From the NCBI RefSeq assembly GCF_003058055.1, contig NZ_QBTZ01000001.1, positions 1,118,501 through 1,182,500 of the forward strand: a DNA stretch of 64,000 nucleotides, given 5' to 3'. Source of the DNA: Acidovorax sp. 107. Its GTDB lineage: Bacteria; Pseudomonadota; Gammaproteobacteria; Burkholderiales; Burkholderiaceae_C. The notes below the pieces were generated by a model that was not told the DNA's origin, did no database searches, and saw nothing but the letters and a program-made list of their open reading frames with translations. How positions within the stretch are numbered: position 1 is the stretch's first letter; each line of letters opens with the position of its first letter. Shown here piece by piece: positions 56,349-64,000 of the stretch. The position numbers and the translations under genes were made by a program.

Positions 56349-57149
56349 ATGATCTCGCGCCTTCCCGGCCTCTCCCTGCCCGAACGTGTGTGGAACACGG
56401 CGCGGCGCTGGGCGGTGGCCTGGTGGCGCATCCTGTATCTGGGCGCGGTGGTGCTGGTGCTGGTGTTGTCGCCGTCCAGCTACGGCAAGGGCACCCGCCG
56501 CGCGCTGGCCCGGCACCTGTACCTGGACACCGCGCCAGTGCTGCTGGGCTTCACGGTGCTGGCGGCGCTCATCAGCCTGGTGCTCACGCGCATTGTGGTG
56601 GTCACGGCGCTGAGTTATGGCCTGTCGCGCTACGCGCTGGAGATGGTGATCCGCGTGCTGGTGCTGGAGCTGATCCCGCTCACGGCCGCCTTGTTTGTGG
56701 CCATGCGCTGCACCATCCCCAACGGCTCGCAGCTCGCGCACTTGCGGCTCACTGGCCGGTTCGATGCGCTGCGCCGCCAGGGCGCCGACCCGGTGCGCAT
56801 TGAACTGCTGCCCCGCGTGATTGCCGGGGTGTTTGCCTGCGTCACGCTGGCTGCGCTCAGTTGCGTGGTGGCGCTGGTGCTGGCCTACCTGGGGGTGTAC
56901 GGCTTCAACACCGCGGGCCTGTCCAGCTACACGCGCATGTTCGGCCAGGTGTTTTCGCCCAGCGTGACCATGGTGTTTGTGCTCAAGACCCTGTTCTTCA
57001 GCCTGGCCGTGGCGCTGATTCCCATGGCGGCTGGCCTGTATGACAGCGGTGAGCGCACGCAGCCCGACTCGGAACTGGGCGGCCTGGCCCGCATGTTTGC
57101 GGTGCTGCTGTTGATCGAGGTGGCCTCGCTCATGGGCAACTATTACTGA
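56349..57149 (+). CDS. MlaE-like ABC transporter permease (MCE system)
   Basis: A 266-aa permease with five or six membrane helices. The MlaE family mark is the cytoplasmic loop LRLTGRFDALRRQGADPVRIELLPRVIAG. It should move phospholipid or another hydrophobic substrate between membranes together with an MCE protein and an ATPase. ATG 56349 is chosen. The next gene is the MCE protein, 40 bases on. No ATPase gene lies next to it. Confidence 0.87.
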   Translation: MISRLPGLSLPERVWNTARRWAVAWWRILYLGAVVLVLVLSPSSYGKGTRRALARHLYLDTAPVLLGFTVLAALISLVLTRIVVVTALSYGLSRYALEMVIRVLVLELIPLTAALFVAMRCTIPNGSQLAHLRLTGRFDALRRQGADPVRIELLPRVIAGVFACVTLAALSCVVALVLAYLGVYGFNTAGLSSYTRMFGQVFSPSVTMVFVLKTLFFSLAVALIPMAAGLYDSGERTQPDSELGGLARMFAVLLLIEVASLMGNYY

Positions 57150-57189
57150 CGGCCCGCGCCGGTCGTACCTACCCGCATAACCCCACGAC

Positions 57190-58215
57190 ATGAACGACCA
57201 CCCTCCCAACCCATCGCATGGCCCCACTGCGCCTCCTGCCGGGACGGATATGCCTCCGGTCGAGACCCTGCGCCCGGTGGCCTATCTGGAACTCAAGGCT
57301 GCCGCACTGCTCCTGTTCACCCTGGCCCTCATCGTGGGCTCGGGCCTGTACCTGCTGTATGCGCGCGGCGCTTTCGAGCCCACACAGACGCTGGTGCTGA
57401 CGGCCGATGACTCCGAAGGCGTGGTGGTGGGCATGGACATGACCTTCTCGGGCTTCCCCATTGGCCGCGTGCGGCGCATCGAGCTGGCCGAATCGGGCAA
57501 TGCCCGCATCCTGGTGGACGTGCCCCGCAAGGACGCGCACTGGCTGCGCCAGTCCAGCGTGTTCACGCTGGTGCGGGGCCTGGTGGGGGGCACCAACATC
57601 CGGGCGTACTCCGGCATCCTGACCGACCCCGCGCTGCCCGATGGCGCGGTGCGGCCCGTGTTGCGCGGCGACGCAACGGCGGAGATCCCGCAGCTCATGG
57701 CCACCGCGCGCGAGCTGCTGACCAACCTGAACGCCCTGACATCGCCCGACGCCGCGCTGGGCAGCACCCTGACCAACGTCAAGGCCCTCACCGAGCGCCT
57801 CAACGGCCCAGGTGGCGCTCTGGGCGTGCTGATGGGCAACGAAGCGGACGCGAAAAGGATCGTGGCCACCCTGGAGCGCACCAACGCGCTGCTGGCGCGG
57901 CTGGACGGCATGGCCGCCCGCGCAGACAAGCAGGTGTTTGGCAGCGAGGGCAACAAGGACGCGCTGGTGCCCGAAGTGCGCGCCACCGTGGCACAGCTCA
58001 ATGGCCTGCTGGCCGACACCCGCACCAGCCTGAAGAAGGTGGATGCGGTGCTGGTGGAGGCCCAGGCCATCGGTGCTAATGCCCGCGAAGCCACTACCGA
58101 CCTGGGCGCGCTGCGTGCTGAGGTCGAAAGCAATCTGCGCAAGGGGGAAAGCCTGGTCAACGAGATCAACCGCAAATGGCCCTTTGCACGCGACACGGAG
58201 CTGAAGCTGCCATGA
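57190..58215 (+). CDS. MlaD-like MCE-domain protein
   Basis: A 341-aa periplasmic protein anchored by one N-terminal helix (AAALLLFTLALIVGSGLYLLYA). The MCE domain is at about 65-140 (LTADDSEGVVVGMDMTFSGFPIGRVRRIEL, VDVPRKDAHWLRQSSVFTLVRGLVGGTNI). A long helical C-terminal part rich in Leu/Ala (LLTNLNALTSPDAAL, LERTNALLARLDGMAARADK) probably forms a coiled tube. Its stop overlaps the lipoprotein start by four bases. Confidence 0.9.
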   Translation: MNDHPPNPSHGPTAPPAGTDMPPVETLRPVAYLELKAAALLLFTLALIVGSGLYLLYARGAFEPTQTLVLTADDSEGVVVGMDMTFSGFPIGRVRRIELAESGNARILVDVPRKDAHWLRQSSVFTLVRGLVGGTNIRAYSGILTDPALPDGAVRPVLRGDATAEIPQLMATARELLTNLNALTSPDAALGSTLTNVKALTERLNGPGGALGVLMGNEADAKRIVATLERTNALLARLDGMAARADKQVFGSEGNKDALVPEVRATVAQLNGLLADTRTSLKKVDAVLVEAQAIGANAREATTDLGALRAEVESNLRKGESLVNEINRKWPFARDTELKLP

Positions 58216-58901
58216 ACCCCTCCGCTGTACCTCGCTCTCGGGCCGCGTTGCGGCTCCTTTCCGTTGGCTGTGCCTTCGCGTTGGTTGCGTGTTCCAGCCA
58301 ACCCCCGGTGCCCGACTGGCAGATGAACGCCCAGGGCGCGTCCCAGAAGGCCATCGAGGCCTACCTGTCTGGCAATGCGCGCGTGGAAAAGCTCGAATGG
58401 GACCGGGCCCGCGCCGAAGTAGCGCGCACGGGCCGCCCCGATCTGCTCGCCCGCCTGGAGCTGATGCGCTGCGCCGCCCAGGTGGCGAGTCTGGTGGCTG
58501 AGCCCTGCGAGCGCTTTGAGGCCTTGCGGGCCGACGCCGCCGCCCCCGAGCAGGCCTACGCCGACTATCTGGCGGGCCGCGTTCAAGCCGGCCAGGTGGC
58601 ACTGCTGCCACCGGCGCAGCGTGCAGCGGCAACGTCAGGGGATGCGACCAGCCTGGCAGGCATTGCTGATCCACTGTCGCGGTTGGTGGCAGCGGGCATG
58701 CTGCTGCAGATGGGGCACGCCAGTCCTGCCGTGATCGCCACGGCCACCGGTACCGCGTCCGCACAGGGCTGGCGCAGGCCGCTGATGGCGTGGTTGTTGC
58801 TGCAGGTGCAAAGGGCAGAAGCTGCCGGGGACACGGCGGCGGCCGCTGCGCTACGCCGCCGCGTGGCTGTGGTGGAGCAATCGGGAGTGCTGCCGCGCTA
58901 G
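58212..58901 (+). CDS. Lipoprotein of the MCE transport locus
   Basis: A 229-aa predicted lipoprotein with lipobox FALVAC at residue 27, followed by an alanine-rich helical domain (QKAIEAYLSGNARVEKLEWDRARAEVARTG, LLARLELMRCAAQVASL). No family motif was recognised. Four-base overlap with the MCE gene implies it is an outer-membrane-side partner of that system. Confidence 0.78.
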   Translation: MNPSAVPRSRAALRLLSVGCAFALVACSSQPPVPDWQMNAQGASQKAIEAYLSGNARVEKLEWDRARAEVARTGRPDLLARLELMRCAAQVASLVAEPCERFEALRADAAAPEQAYADYLAGRVQAGQVALLPPAQRAAATSGDATSLAGIADPLSRLVAAGMLLQMGHASPAVIATATGTASAQGWRRPLMAWLLLQVQRAEAAGDTAAAAALRRRVAVVEQSGVLPR

Positions 58902-59045
58902 GGCGGCCGGGCGCTTCGTGCCGGTTGGGTGCGGGTGATGGGCGGGACGCCCATAAGAAAAAGTGACGTTCAACCCCGGCCTGCAAGGGTGCCGCAGGTC
59001 AGCCCGAGGCCGCAAGCGCGCTCTTTGCCACTGGCCGTGGGTTCA

Positions 59046-59423
59046 TCAGCGCAGGCGCGCCTGCAGCTGGGTTTCGATGTTGTCGCGCTCCATCGCAAAC
59101 TGCTGGGGGCTGATTTCATTCGACTCCAGCTTGCGCGCTACGGACAGCAGCAGCACGGTGTTCTCGAGACGGGTGTCCTGCTGCAGCGAGGGCGGCAGGG
59201 CCGTCAGGCGGTCGAAGCTTTGCTTGTACAACTCGCTCCAGCTCATGGCACCTGCCTGGGCCTGGGCCGTGGCACTGTCGTACCAACGCGAGAATTCATC
59301 CAAGGCGTTGTCGCGGGGGCTGGAGCAGCCCACCACAGCGGCCAACAACACCATCGAGCCCCACAATTTTGGGTAGTGAATCAAGGAAAAACGGTTTGCA
59401 GAGATGCGAAAACGTGTGGTCAC
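59046..59423 (-). CDS. Small predicted lipoprotein
   Basis: A 125-aa protein with a GTG start (ggagg 6 bases upstream) and lipobox VVGC at about residue 33. The mature part is helical and polar (DEFSRWYDSATAQAQAGAMSW, LENTVLLLSVARKLESNEI). Family not recognised. It stands alone. Confidence 0.72.
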   Translation of the reverse strand: MTTRFRISANRFSLIHYPKLWGSMVLLAAVVGCSSPRDNALDEFSRWYDSATAQAQAGAMSWSELYKQSFDRLTALPPSLQQDTRLENTVLLLSVARKLESNEISPQQFAMERDNIETQLQARLR

Positions 59424-59581
59424 GATCGTCCTCCATTCCAGAATGCCACCGAAAACACCCGGTGTGCAGCGTCGAATGGTACTCCGATGCTATGCTTTTT
59501 GCTACTGTGTTGCTGTTTGGACCCACACACGCTGCAGCGCAGCGCCAATCCCTTTGAAAGGCATTACCGGAGCGCTACCGA

Positions 59582-59767
59582 TCAGCGGTCCAGAAAGCTC
59601 GTGGACAAAATCTGATCCAGCCCCGTGAGCCCATGCGACATGGAGTCCACAGACTGCACAGCCACATCCGGCATCAGCAGCGACACCGCTGCCAGCACTG
59701 CCAGCACCACAGTCCCGATGAACGCGACCAATGCGCGCGCTCCCGGCGGTAAGGAATGGCGTTTCAT
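59582..59767 (-). CDS. Small single-pass membrane peptide
   Basis: A 61-aa peptide: basic start MKRHSLPPGAR, hydrophobic segment ALVAFIGTVVLAVLAAVSLL, then a polar tail. The ribosome site aaggac is well placed. Composition is protein-like, and the gene sits on the same strand as the small lipoprotein but is separated from it by 160 bases. Function unknown. Confidence 0.6.
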   Translation of the reverse strand: MKRHSLPPGARALVAFIGTVVLAVLAAVSLLMPDVAVQSVDSMSHGLTGLDQILSTSFLDR

Positions 59768-60309
59768 GGTGAAGTCCTTTTCAGCAAAAAAAGGTGAGGG
59801 GCCGCAATGACCTCCCAGCGCAACCTCAATGGCTGCTGGCTAGGATTTCAGCAAAGTGCCGCAGTTCCGCGTGTAAGACAAGTGCCATACCAGCGCTCTA
59901 TGGGCAACTGTTACGGCCTGTTGCCTTTACAAACCTGATGGAAACGTTCCTGTCGCTGCGTCTGCTGGGGGGCCGTGCAGAACCTGAGGATCTAAGCGGA
60001 TGCAGCCTGGCGTCATGGACCCTCAGCGTGCTCTATTTGCTCGCTTCAGAGTTGGTGGATGCCCATCGAACGGCGGTGCATAGGGGCACACATGGCTGCC
60101 TACCGCAGCGCCGCCGTCTTCCACATTCCGACGCACACCAATGTCACTGGATCGGGGTCGCTAGGCCCCAGCAGATGCCAATGGGCTCAAGACCGCATCA
60201 GAGTGCGCAGGACCTCGGGGATGTTTGGTCGCCGGCGTGCCGGGCCGAGCGTTCAATGAACGCCCTTCAGCGCGCAGCTGGGGCGCATGGGCGTACAACA
60301 GGCAAACCC
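59768..60309. other. Intergenic stretch without supported gene
   Basis: About 540 bases, with base composition less GC-biased than its surroundings. One plus-strand open frame covers it, but it has no good ribosome site and an amino-acid composition unlike a real protein. No repeat or RNA element recognised. Confidence 0.55.
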
Positions 60310-60346
60310 ACAACAAAAAACCCAGGTGACCGAAATCACCTGGGTT
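60310..60346 (-). terminator. Terminator of the tRNA-Ser gene
   Basis: Read on the minus strand: stem aacccaggtga/tcacctgggtt with a short loop, followed by tttttgttg. It lies directly downstream of the tRNA 3' end. Confidence 0.85.
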
Positions 60347-60352
60347 GATATG

Positions 60353-60442
<90 letters not shown>

Positions 60443-60527
60443 GAAGCCCTCGATTATAGCCACAGGATTGGGGGCATTCAGGTCGTAGATCCGCGTCCCC
60501 TGAAAATTTCTATCGACTGGCGTCCCA

Positions 60528-61445
60528 TCAGCCCGCTTTCTGCGATGTCTGCACCATCTTCATTGCCGAACCGATCAACGCCGACACCTCGGTCATATTG
60601 CTGGGCACGATGAGGGTGGTGGTGGCGTCTGACGCGACCTGGCTGTAAGCGTCCACGGCCCTTTCGGCCACCTTGAGCTGCACCGCCTGCTCGCCGCCGG
60701 GCTGGCGGATGGCGGCGGCCACGCGTTCGATGGCCTGGGCGTTGGCGTCGGCCACGGCCTTGATGGATTCGGCCTCGCCCTGGGCCTTGTTGATGACGGC
60801 CTGCTTTTCGCCCTCGGAGCGGGCGATGAAGGCCTCACGCTCGCCTGTGGCGATATTGATCTGCTCCTGGCGGCGGCCTTCGGAGGCGGCGATCAGTGCG
60901 CGTTTTTCCCGTTCTGCAGTGATCTGGGCCTGCATGGCGTGCAGGATTTCCTTGGGTGGAGTCAGGTCCTTGATCTCGTAGCGCAGCACCTTCACACCCC
61001 AGTTCAGTGCAGCTTCGTCGATGGCCTGCACCACCTGCGCGTTGATGATGTCGCGCTCTTCAAAGGTCTTGTCGAGTTCGAGCTTGCCGATGACCGAGCG
61101 CAGCGAGGTCTGCGCCAGCTGGGTCACGGCCGTGATGTAGTTGCTGGAGCCGTAGCTGGCGCGCATCGGGTCGGTGACCTGAAAGTACAGGATGCCATCC
61201 ACCTGCAGCTGCGTGTTGTCGCGCGTGATGCAGACCTGGCTGGGCACATCGAGCGGAATTTCCTTCAGGCTGTGCTTGTAGGCGACCTTGTCCACGAAGG
61301 GAATCAGAAAGTTCAGCCCCGGGGTCAGCGTACCCGCATATTTGCCCAGGCGTTCCTTGACCCAGGCGTTTTGCTGGGGCACGACCTTGACCGAGCGGGC
61401 GATGAAGATCACGGCAATGATCAGGAGGACGATGGCAATTTCCAT
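60528..61445 (-). CDS. SPFH/Band 7 (paraslipin, QmcA-like) membrane protein
   Basis: A 305-aa protein with an N-terminal membrane helix (IAIVLLIIAVIFIARSV), SPFH domain (VVPQQNAWVKERLGKYAGTLTPGLNFLIPFVDKVAYKHSLKE) and a long charged coiled coil (ITAEREKRALIAASEGRRQEQINIATGERE). It belongs to the stomatin group that forms membrane microdomains and often pairs with NfeD, as here with the gene just upstream (41 bases). Confidence 0.92.
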   Translation of the reverse strand: MEIAIVLLIIAVIFIARSVKVVPQQNAWVKERLGKYAGTLTPGLNFLIPFVDKVAYKHSLKEIPLDVPSQVCITRDNTQLQVDGILYFQVTDPMRASYGSSNYITAVTQLAQTSLRSVIGKLELDKTFEERDIINAQVVQAIDEAALNWGVKVLRYEIKDLTPPKEILHAMQAQITAEREKRALIAASEGRRQEQINIATGEREAFIARSEGEKQAVINKAQGEAESIKAVADANAQAIERVAAAIRQPGGEQAVQLKVAERAVDAYSQVASDATTTLIVPSNMTEVSALIGSAMKMVQTSQKAG

Positions 61446-61486
61446 GAGAAGCCTTTCTGGGAGGTTCGGTAAAGGATCTGCGTTGC

Positions 61487-61912
61487 TTACAGCGGGTCCA
61501 CCAGCAGGCGATTGCCCACCAGTTCAGCGACACGGTGCATGCCGGTCGAGGGGGTGACCCCAGGGCGGTGGATGGCGGTCCATTGGGCGCCCCGGTACTT
61601 CACGGTGGTGGTGCCGTCGGGGTTCCAGCTCTCGATGTGGATGGTTTCGCCCACATCCATGTTCACACTGCGGTCCGCGCGTGCCGACGGGTCGCCAGGG
61701 CGTTTTTTCCGCAGCAAGTAGCAGGCCACGACGGCCCCGCCGCCCACGATGGCGGCCGACACCATCTGCAGCGCGGACGCCAGGCCTAGATGGGCGGCCA
61801 GGGCGGCGGCGACCAGCCCCAGGGCCACCATCAGCAGATAGAACGTGCCGGTGAGCAGTTCTGCCACGACCACGGCCCCCGCTGCCAGCCACCAGATGGT
61901 GGATGCCTCCAT
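61487..61912 (-). CDS. NfeD-family membrane protein
   Basis: A 141-aa protein with two or three N-terminal membrane helices (TIWWLAAGAVVVAELLTGTFYLLMVALGLVAAALA) and a C-terminal OB-fold domain (DVGETIHIESWNPDGTTTVKYRGAQWTAI). ATG 61912 is preceded by an excellent gaggagg at 6 bases, which decides the start. It forms an operon with the SPFH protein and presumably binds it. Confidence 0.92.
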   Translation of the reverse strand: MEASTIWWLAAGAVVVAELLTGTFYLLMVALGLVAAALAAHLGLASALQMVSAAIVGGGAVVACYLLRKKRPGDPSARADRSVNMDVGETIHIESWNPDGTTTVKYRGAQWTAIHRPGVTPSTGMHRVAELVGNRLLVDPL

Positions 61913-62058
61913 GTCGAACCTCCTCGTGTGGTTGTGTTTGTTGCACCACATTCTGGGTCAAAAGAATGGCAGTTCAAAGGCGCGTCAACGTTATTCCTTA
62001 CACTTCGCGCCTATTTCGTTTTTTGGCCGGGCAGGCCACGGCTCCCTGGAGGCTGCGC

Positions 62059-64000
62059 ATGAAGTTTCGCTTTCCCATCATCATCATCGATGAAGACTAT
62101 CGTTCCGAGAACACCTCGGGGCTTGGCATTCGTGCGCTCGCGCAGGCCATCGAGGCCGAGGGCTTCGAAGTGGTCGGTGTCACCAGCTATGGCGATCTCT
62201 CGCAGTTTGCCCAGCAGCAAAGCCGTGCCAGTGCTTTCATCTTGTCCATCGACGATGAAGAGTTCACCGTGGGCGAGGGGCTGGACCCCATCGTGCTGAG
62301 CCTGCGCAACTTCATTGGCGAGGTGCGGCGCAAGAACACCGAAGTGCCCATCTATGTGCACGGCGAGACCAAGACCAGCCGCCACCTGCCCAACGACATC
62401 CTGCGCGAGCTGCACGGCTTTATCCACATGTTCGAGGACACCCCCGAATTCGTGGCGCGCCACATCATCCGCGAAGCCAAGAGCTACCTCGAAAGCGTGC
62501 AGCCGCCGTTCTTCAAGGCGCTGCTGGACTACGCCGAAGACGGCTCGTACAGCTGGCATTGCCCCGGCCACTCGGGTGGCGTGGCCTTCTTGAAGAGCCC
62601 CGTGGGCCAGATGTACCACCAGTTCTATGGCGAGAACATGCTGCGTGCCGACGTGTGCAATGCGGTGGAAGAACTGGGCCAGCTGCTGGACCACAACGGC
62701 GCCATCGGCGAGAGCGAGCGCAATGCGGCGCGCATCTTCAACGCCGACCACTGCTTCTTCGTGACCAACGGCACTTCCACCTCCAACAAGATGGTGTGGC
62801 ACCACACCGTCGCCCCGGGCGACGTGGTGGTGGTGGACCGCAACTGTCACAAGTCCATCCTGCACAGCATCATCATGACCGGCGCCATCCCCGTGTTCAT
62901 GAAGCCCACGCGCAACCACTTCGGCATCATCGGGCCCATCCCCCAGAGCGAGTTCGAGCCCAAGGCCATCGAGGCCAAGATCAAGGCCAACCCCTTGCTC
63001 AAGGGCGTGGACGCCAAGAAGGTCAAGCCGCGCGTGCTGACGCTGACGCAGTCCACCTACGACGGGGTGCTCTACAACACCGAGACCATCAAGGGCATGC
63101 TCGATGGCTACGTGGACAACCTGCACTTTGACGAGGCCTGGCTGCCGCACGCGGCTTTCCACCCGTTCTATGGCAGCTACCACGCCATGGGCAAGAAGCG
63201 CACGCGCCCCAAGCATTCGGTGACGTACGCCACGCAGTCCATCCACAAGCTGCTGGCCGGCATCAGCCAGGCATCACATGTGCTGGTGCAGGACTCGCAG
63301 ACCACCAAGCTCGACCGCCACCTGTTCAACGAGGCGTACCTGATGCACACCAGCACCAGCCCTCAGTACAGCATCATCGCCAGCTGCGATGTGGCCGCCG
63401 CGATGATGGAACCGCCCGGCGGCACCGCGCTGGTGGAAGAAAGCATTCTCGAAGCCCTGGACTTCCGCCGTGCCATGCGCCAGGTGGAGGAGGAGTTCGG
63501 CAAGAACGACTGGTGGTTCAAGGTCTGGGGCCCTGAGAAGCTCACCGACGAAGGCATTGGCCGTGCGGAGGACTGGATCATCCGCAGCGACAGCAAGAGC
63601 AAGAAGGGCAGCAAGTGGCACGGCTTCGGCCAGCTGGCCGACGGCTTCAACATGCTGGACCCGATCAAGTCCACCATCGTCACGCCCGGCCTGAGCCTGG
63701 ACGGCAAGTTCGACAAGACCGGCATCCCCGCATCGATCGTGACCAAATACCTCGCCGAGCACGGTGTGGTGGTGGAGAAGACGGGCCTGTACAGCTTCTT
63801 CATCATGTTCACCATCGGCATCACCAAGGGCCGCTGGAACACGCTGCTGACTGCGCTGCAGCAGTTCAAGGACGACTACGAGAAGAACCAGCCCATGTGG
63901 CGCATCCTTCCCGAGTTCTGCCAGCAGCACAAGCGGTACGAGCGCATGGGCCTCAAGGACCTGTGCCAGCACGTGCACGAGATGTACGCCAAGTACGACA
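62059..64000 (+). CDS. Arginine/lysine/ornithine decarboxylase (partial, runs off the window)
   Basis: At least 647 residues of a fold-type I PLP decarboxylase. A response-regulator-like wing domain comes first (FPIIIIDEDYRSENTSGLGI, ILSIDDEEF). The core has HCPGHSGGVAF, FFVTNGTSTSNKMVWHH and FDEAWLPHAAFHPFYG, and the PLP lysine lies in YATQSIHKLLAGISQASHV. tggagg lies 6 bases before the ATG. It converts a basic amino acid to its polyamine with proton consumption. Which one cannot be told. The 3' end is missing. Confidence 0.92.
   Translation, partial: MKFRFPIIIIDEDYRSENTSGLGIRALAQAIEAEGFEVVGVTSYGDLSQFAQQQSRASAFILSIDDEEFTVGEGLDPIVLSLRNFIGEVRRKNTEVPIYVHGETKTSRHLPNDILRELHGFIHMFEDTPEFVARHIIREAKSYLESVQPPFFKALLDYAEDGSYSWHCPGHSGGVAFLKSPVGQMYHQFYGENMLRADVCNAVEELGQLLDHNGAIGESERNAARIFNADHCFFVTNGTSTSNKMVWHHTVAPGDVVVVDRNCHKSILHSIIMTGAIPVFMKPTRNHFGIIGPIPQSEFEPKAIEAKIKANPLLKGVDAKKVKPRVLTLTQSTYDGVLYNTETIKGMLDGYVDNLHFDEAWLPHAAFHPFYGSYHAMGKKRTRPKHSVTYATQSIHKLLAGISQASHVLVQDSQTTKLDRHLFNEAYLMHTSTSPQYSIIASCDVAAAMMEPPGGTALVEESILEALDFRRAMRQVEEEFGKNDWWFKVWGPEKLTDEGIGRAEDWIIRSDSKSKKGSKWHGFGQLADGFNMLDPIKSTIVTPGLSLDGKFDKTGIPASIVTKYLAEHGVVVEKTGLYSFFIMFTIGITKGRWNTLLTALQQFKDDYEKNQPMWRILPEFCQQHKRYERMGLKDLCQHVHEMYAKYD

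Noticed and set aside
59794..60348. A 184-codon plus-strand frame in the gap before tRNA-Ser
   Set aside because: No ribosome site, unnatural composition, and its end runs through the tRNA-Ser terminator.

Overview
The window is chromosomal DNA of a high-GC betaproteobacterium of the order Burkholderiales, most likely Comamonadaceae (Acidovorax-like). This rests on several observations: three Bug-type (TctC) periplasmic receptors, an arginine-type elongation factor P next to its rhamnosyltransferase EarP, a PhaR polyhydroxybutyrate regulator, a stand-alone RelA, and a short interspersed palindromic repeat of a kind I associate with Comamonadaceae. No prophage, insertion sequence, CRISPR array or rRNA operon was seen.

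Layout. 1-4.7 kb: D-glucarate catabolism (LacI-type regulator with a perfect palindromic operator, kdgD, Bug receptor, gudD). 4.7-8 kb: EnvZ/OmpR-like two-component pair and a divergent exported SIMPL-domain protein. 8-14.8 kb: 3-hydroxybutyrate dehydrogenase, alpha/beta hydrolase coupled to relA, tRNA-Val(GAC), phaR, rimO. 14.8-17.6 kb: efp, earP and a LysR regulator. 17.7-22 kb: CaiB/BaiF CoA-transferase, HMG-CoA-lyase-like gene and two Bug receptors, divergent from the LysR gene. 22-31.2 kb: uvrC, pgsA, a TtuC/DmlA-type dehydrogenase, hupB, tRNA-Val(UAC), ppiD, tRNA-His, an amber-interrupted small gene, tRNA-Arg and a Kef-type antiporter. 31.4-47.8 kb: M14 carboxypeptidase-like lipoprotein, endonuclease/exonuclease/phosphatase-family protein, NAD(P)-binding protein overlapping rhlE, ettA, a DUF1631 protein, a TAXI binding protein, EF-hand and ricin-type lectin proteins, a chemotaxis receptor and a NylC/DmpA-like hydrolase. 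47.9-53.2 kb: periplasmic copper-resistance operon. 53.3-56.2 kb: YitT protein, then a metal-efflux operon (CDF transporter plus an SRPBCC-DUF3703 fusion) divergent from a CadR/PbrR-like MerR regulator. 56.3-58.9 kb: MlaE-like permease, MCE protein and lipoprotein without an ATPase. 59-64 kb: small lipoprotein and membrane peptide, tRNA-Ser, SPFH/NfeD pair, and a basic amino-acid decarboxylase cut by the window end.

How the genes work together. GudD and KdgD catalyse consecutive steps of glucarate breakdown under a LacI-type repressor. EarP modifies Arg32 of EF-P from the neighbouring locus. BdhA and PhaR both belong to polyhydroxybutyrate metabolism. The copper operon combines a Tat-exported multicopper oxidase, cupredoxin, CusF-like and DUF411 proteins and an outer-membrane channel. 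The CDF/DUF3703 operon has a textbook MerR promoter.

The most unusual signal is the dispersed repeat. Ten copies lie in 64 kb, and four of them supply coding sequence: two signal peptides read in the same frame, an internal segment of EarP, and a C-terminus.
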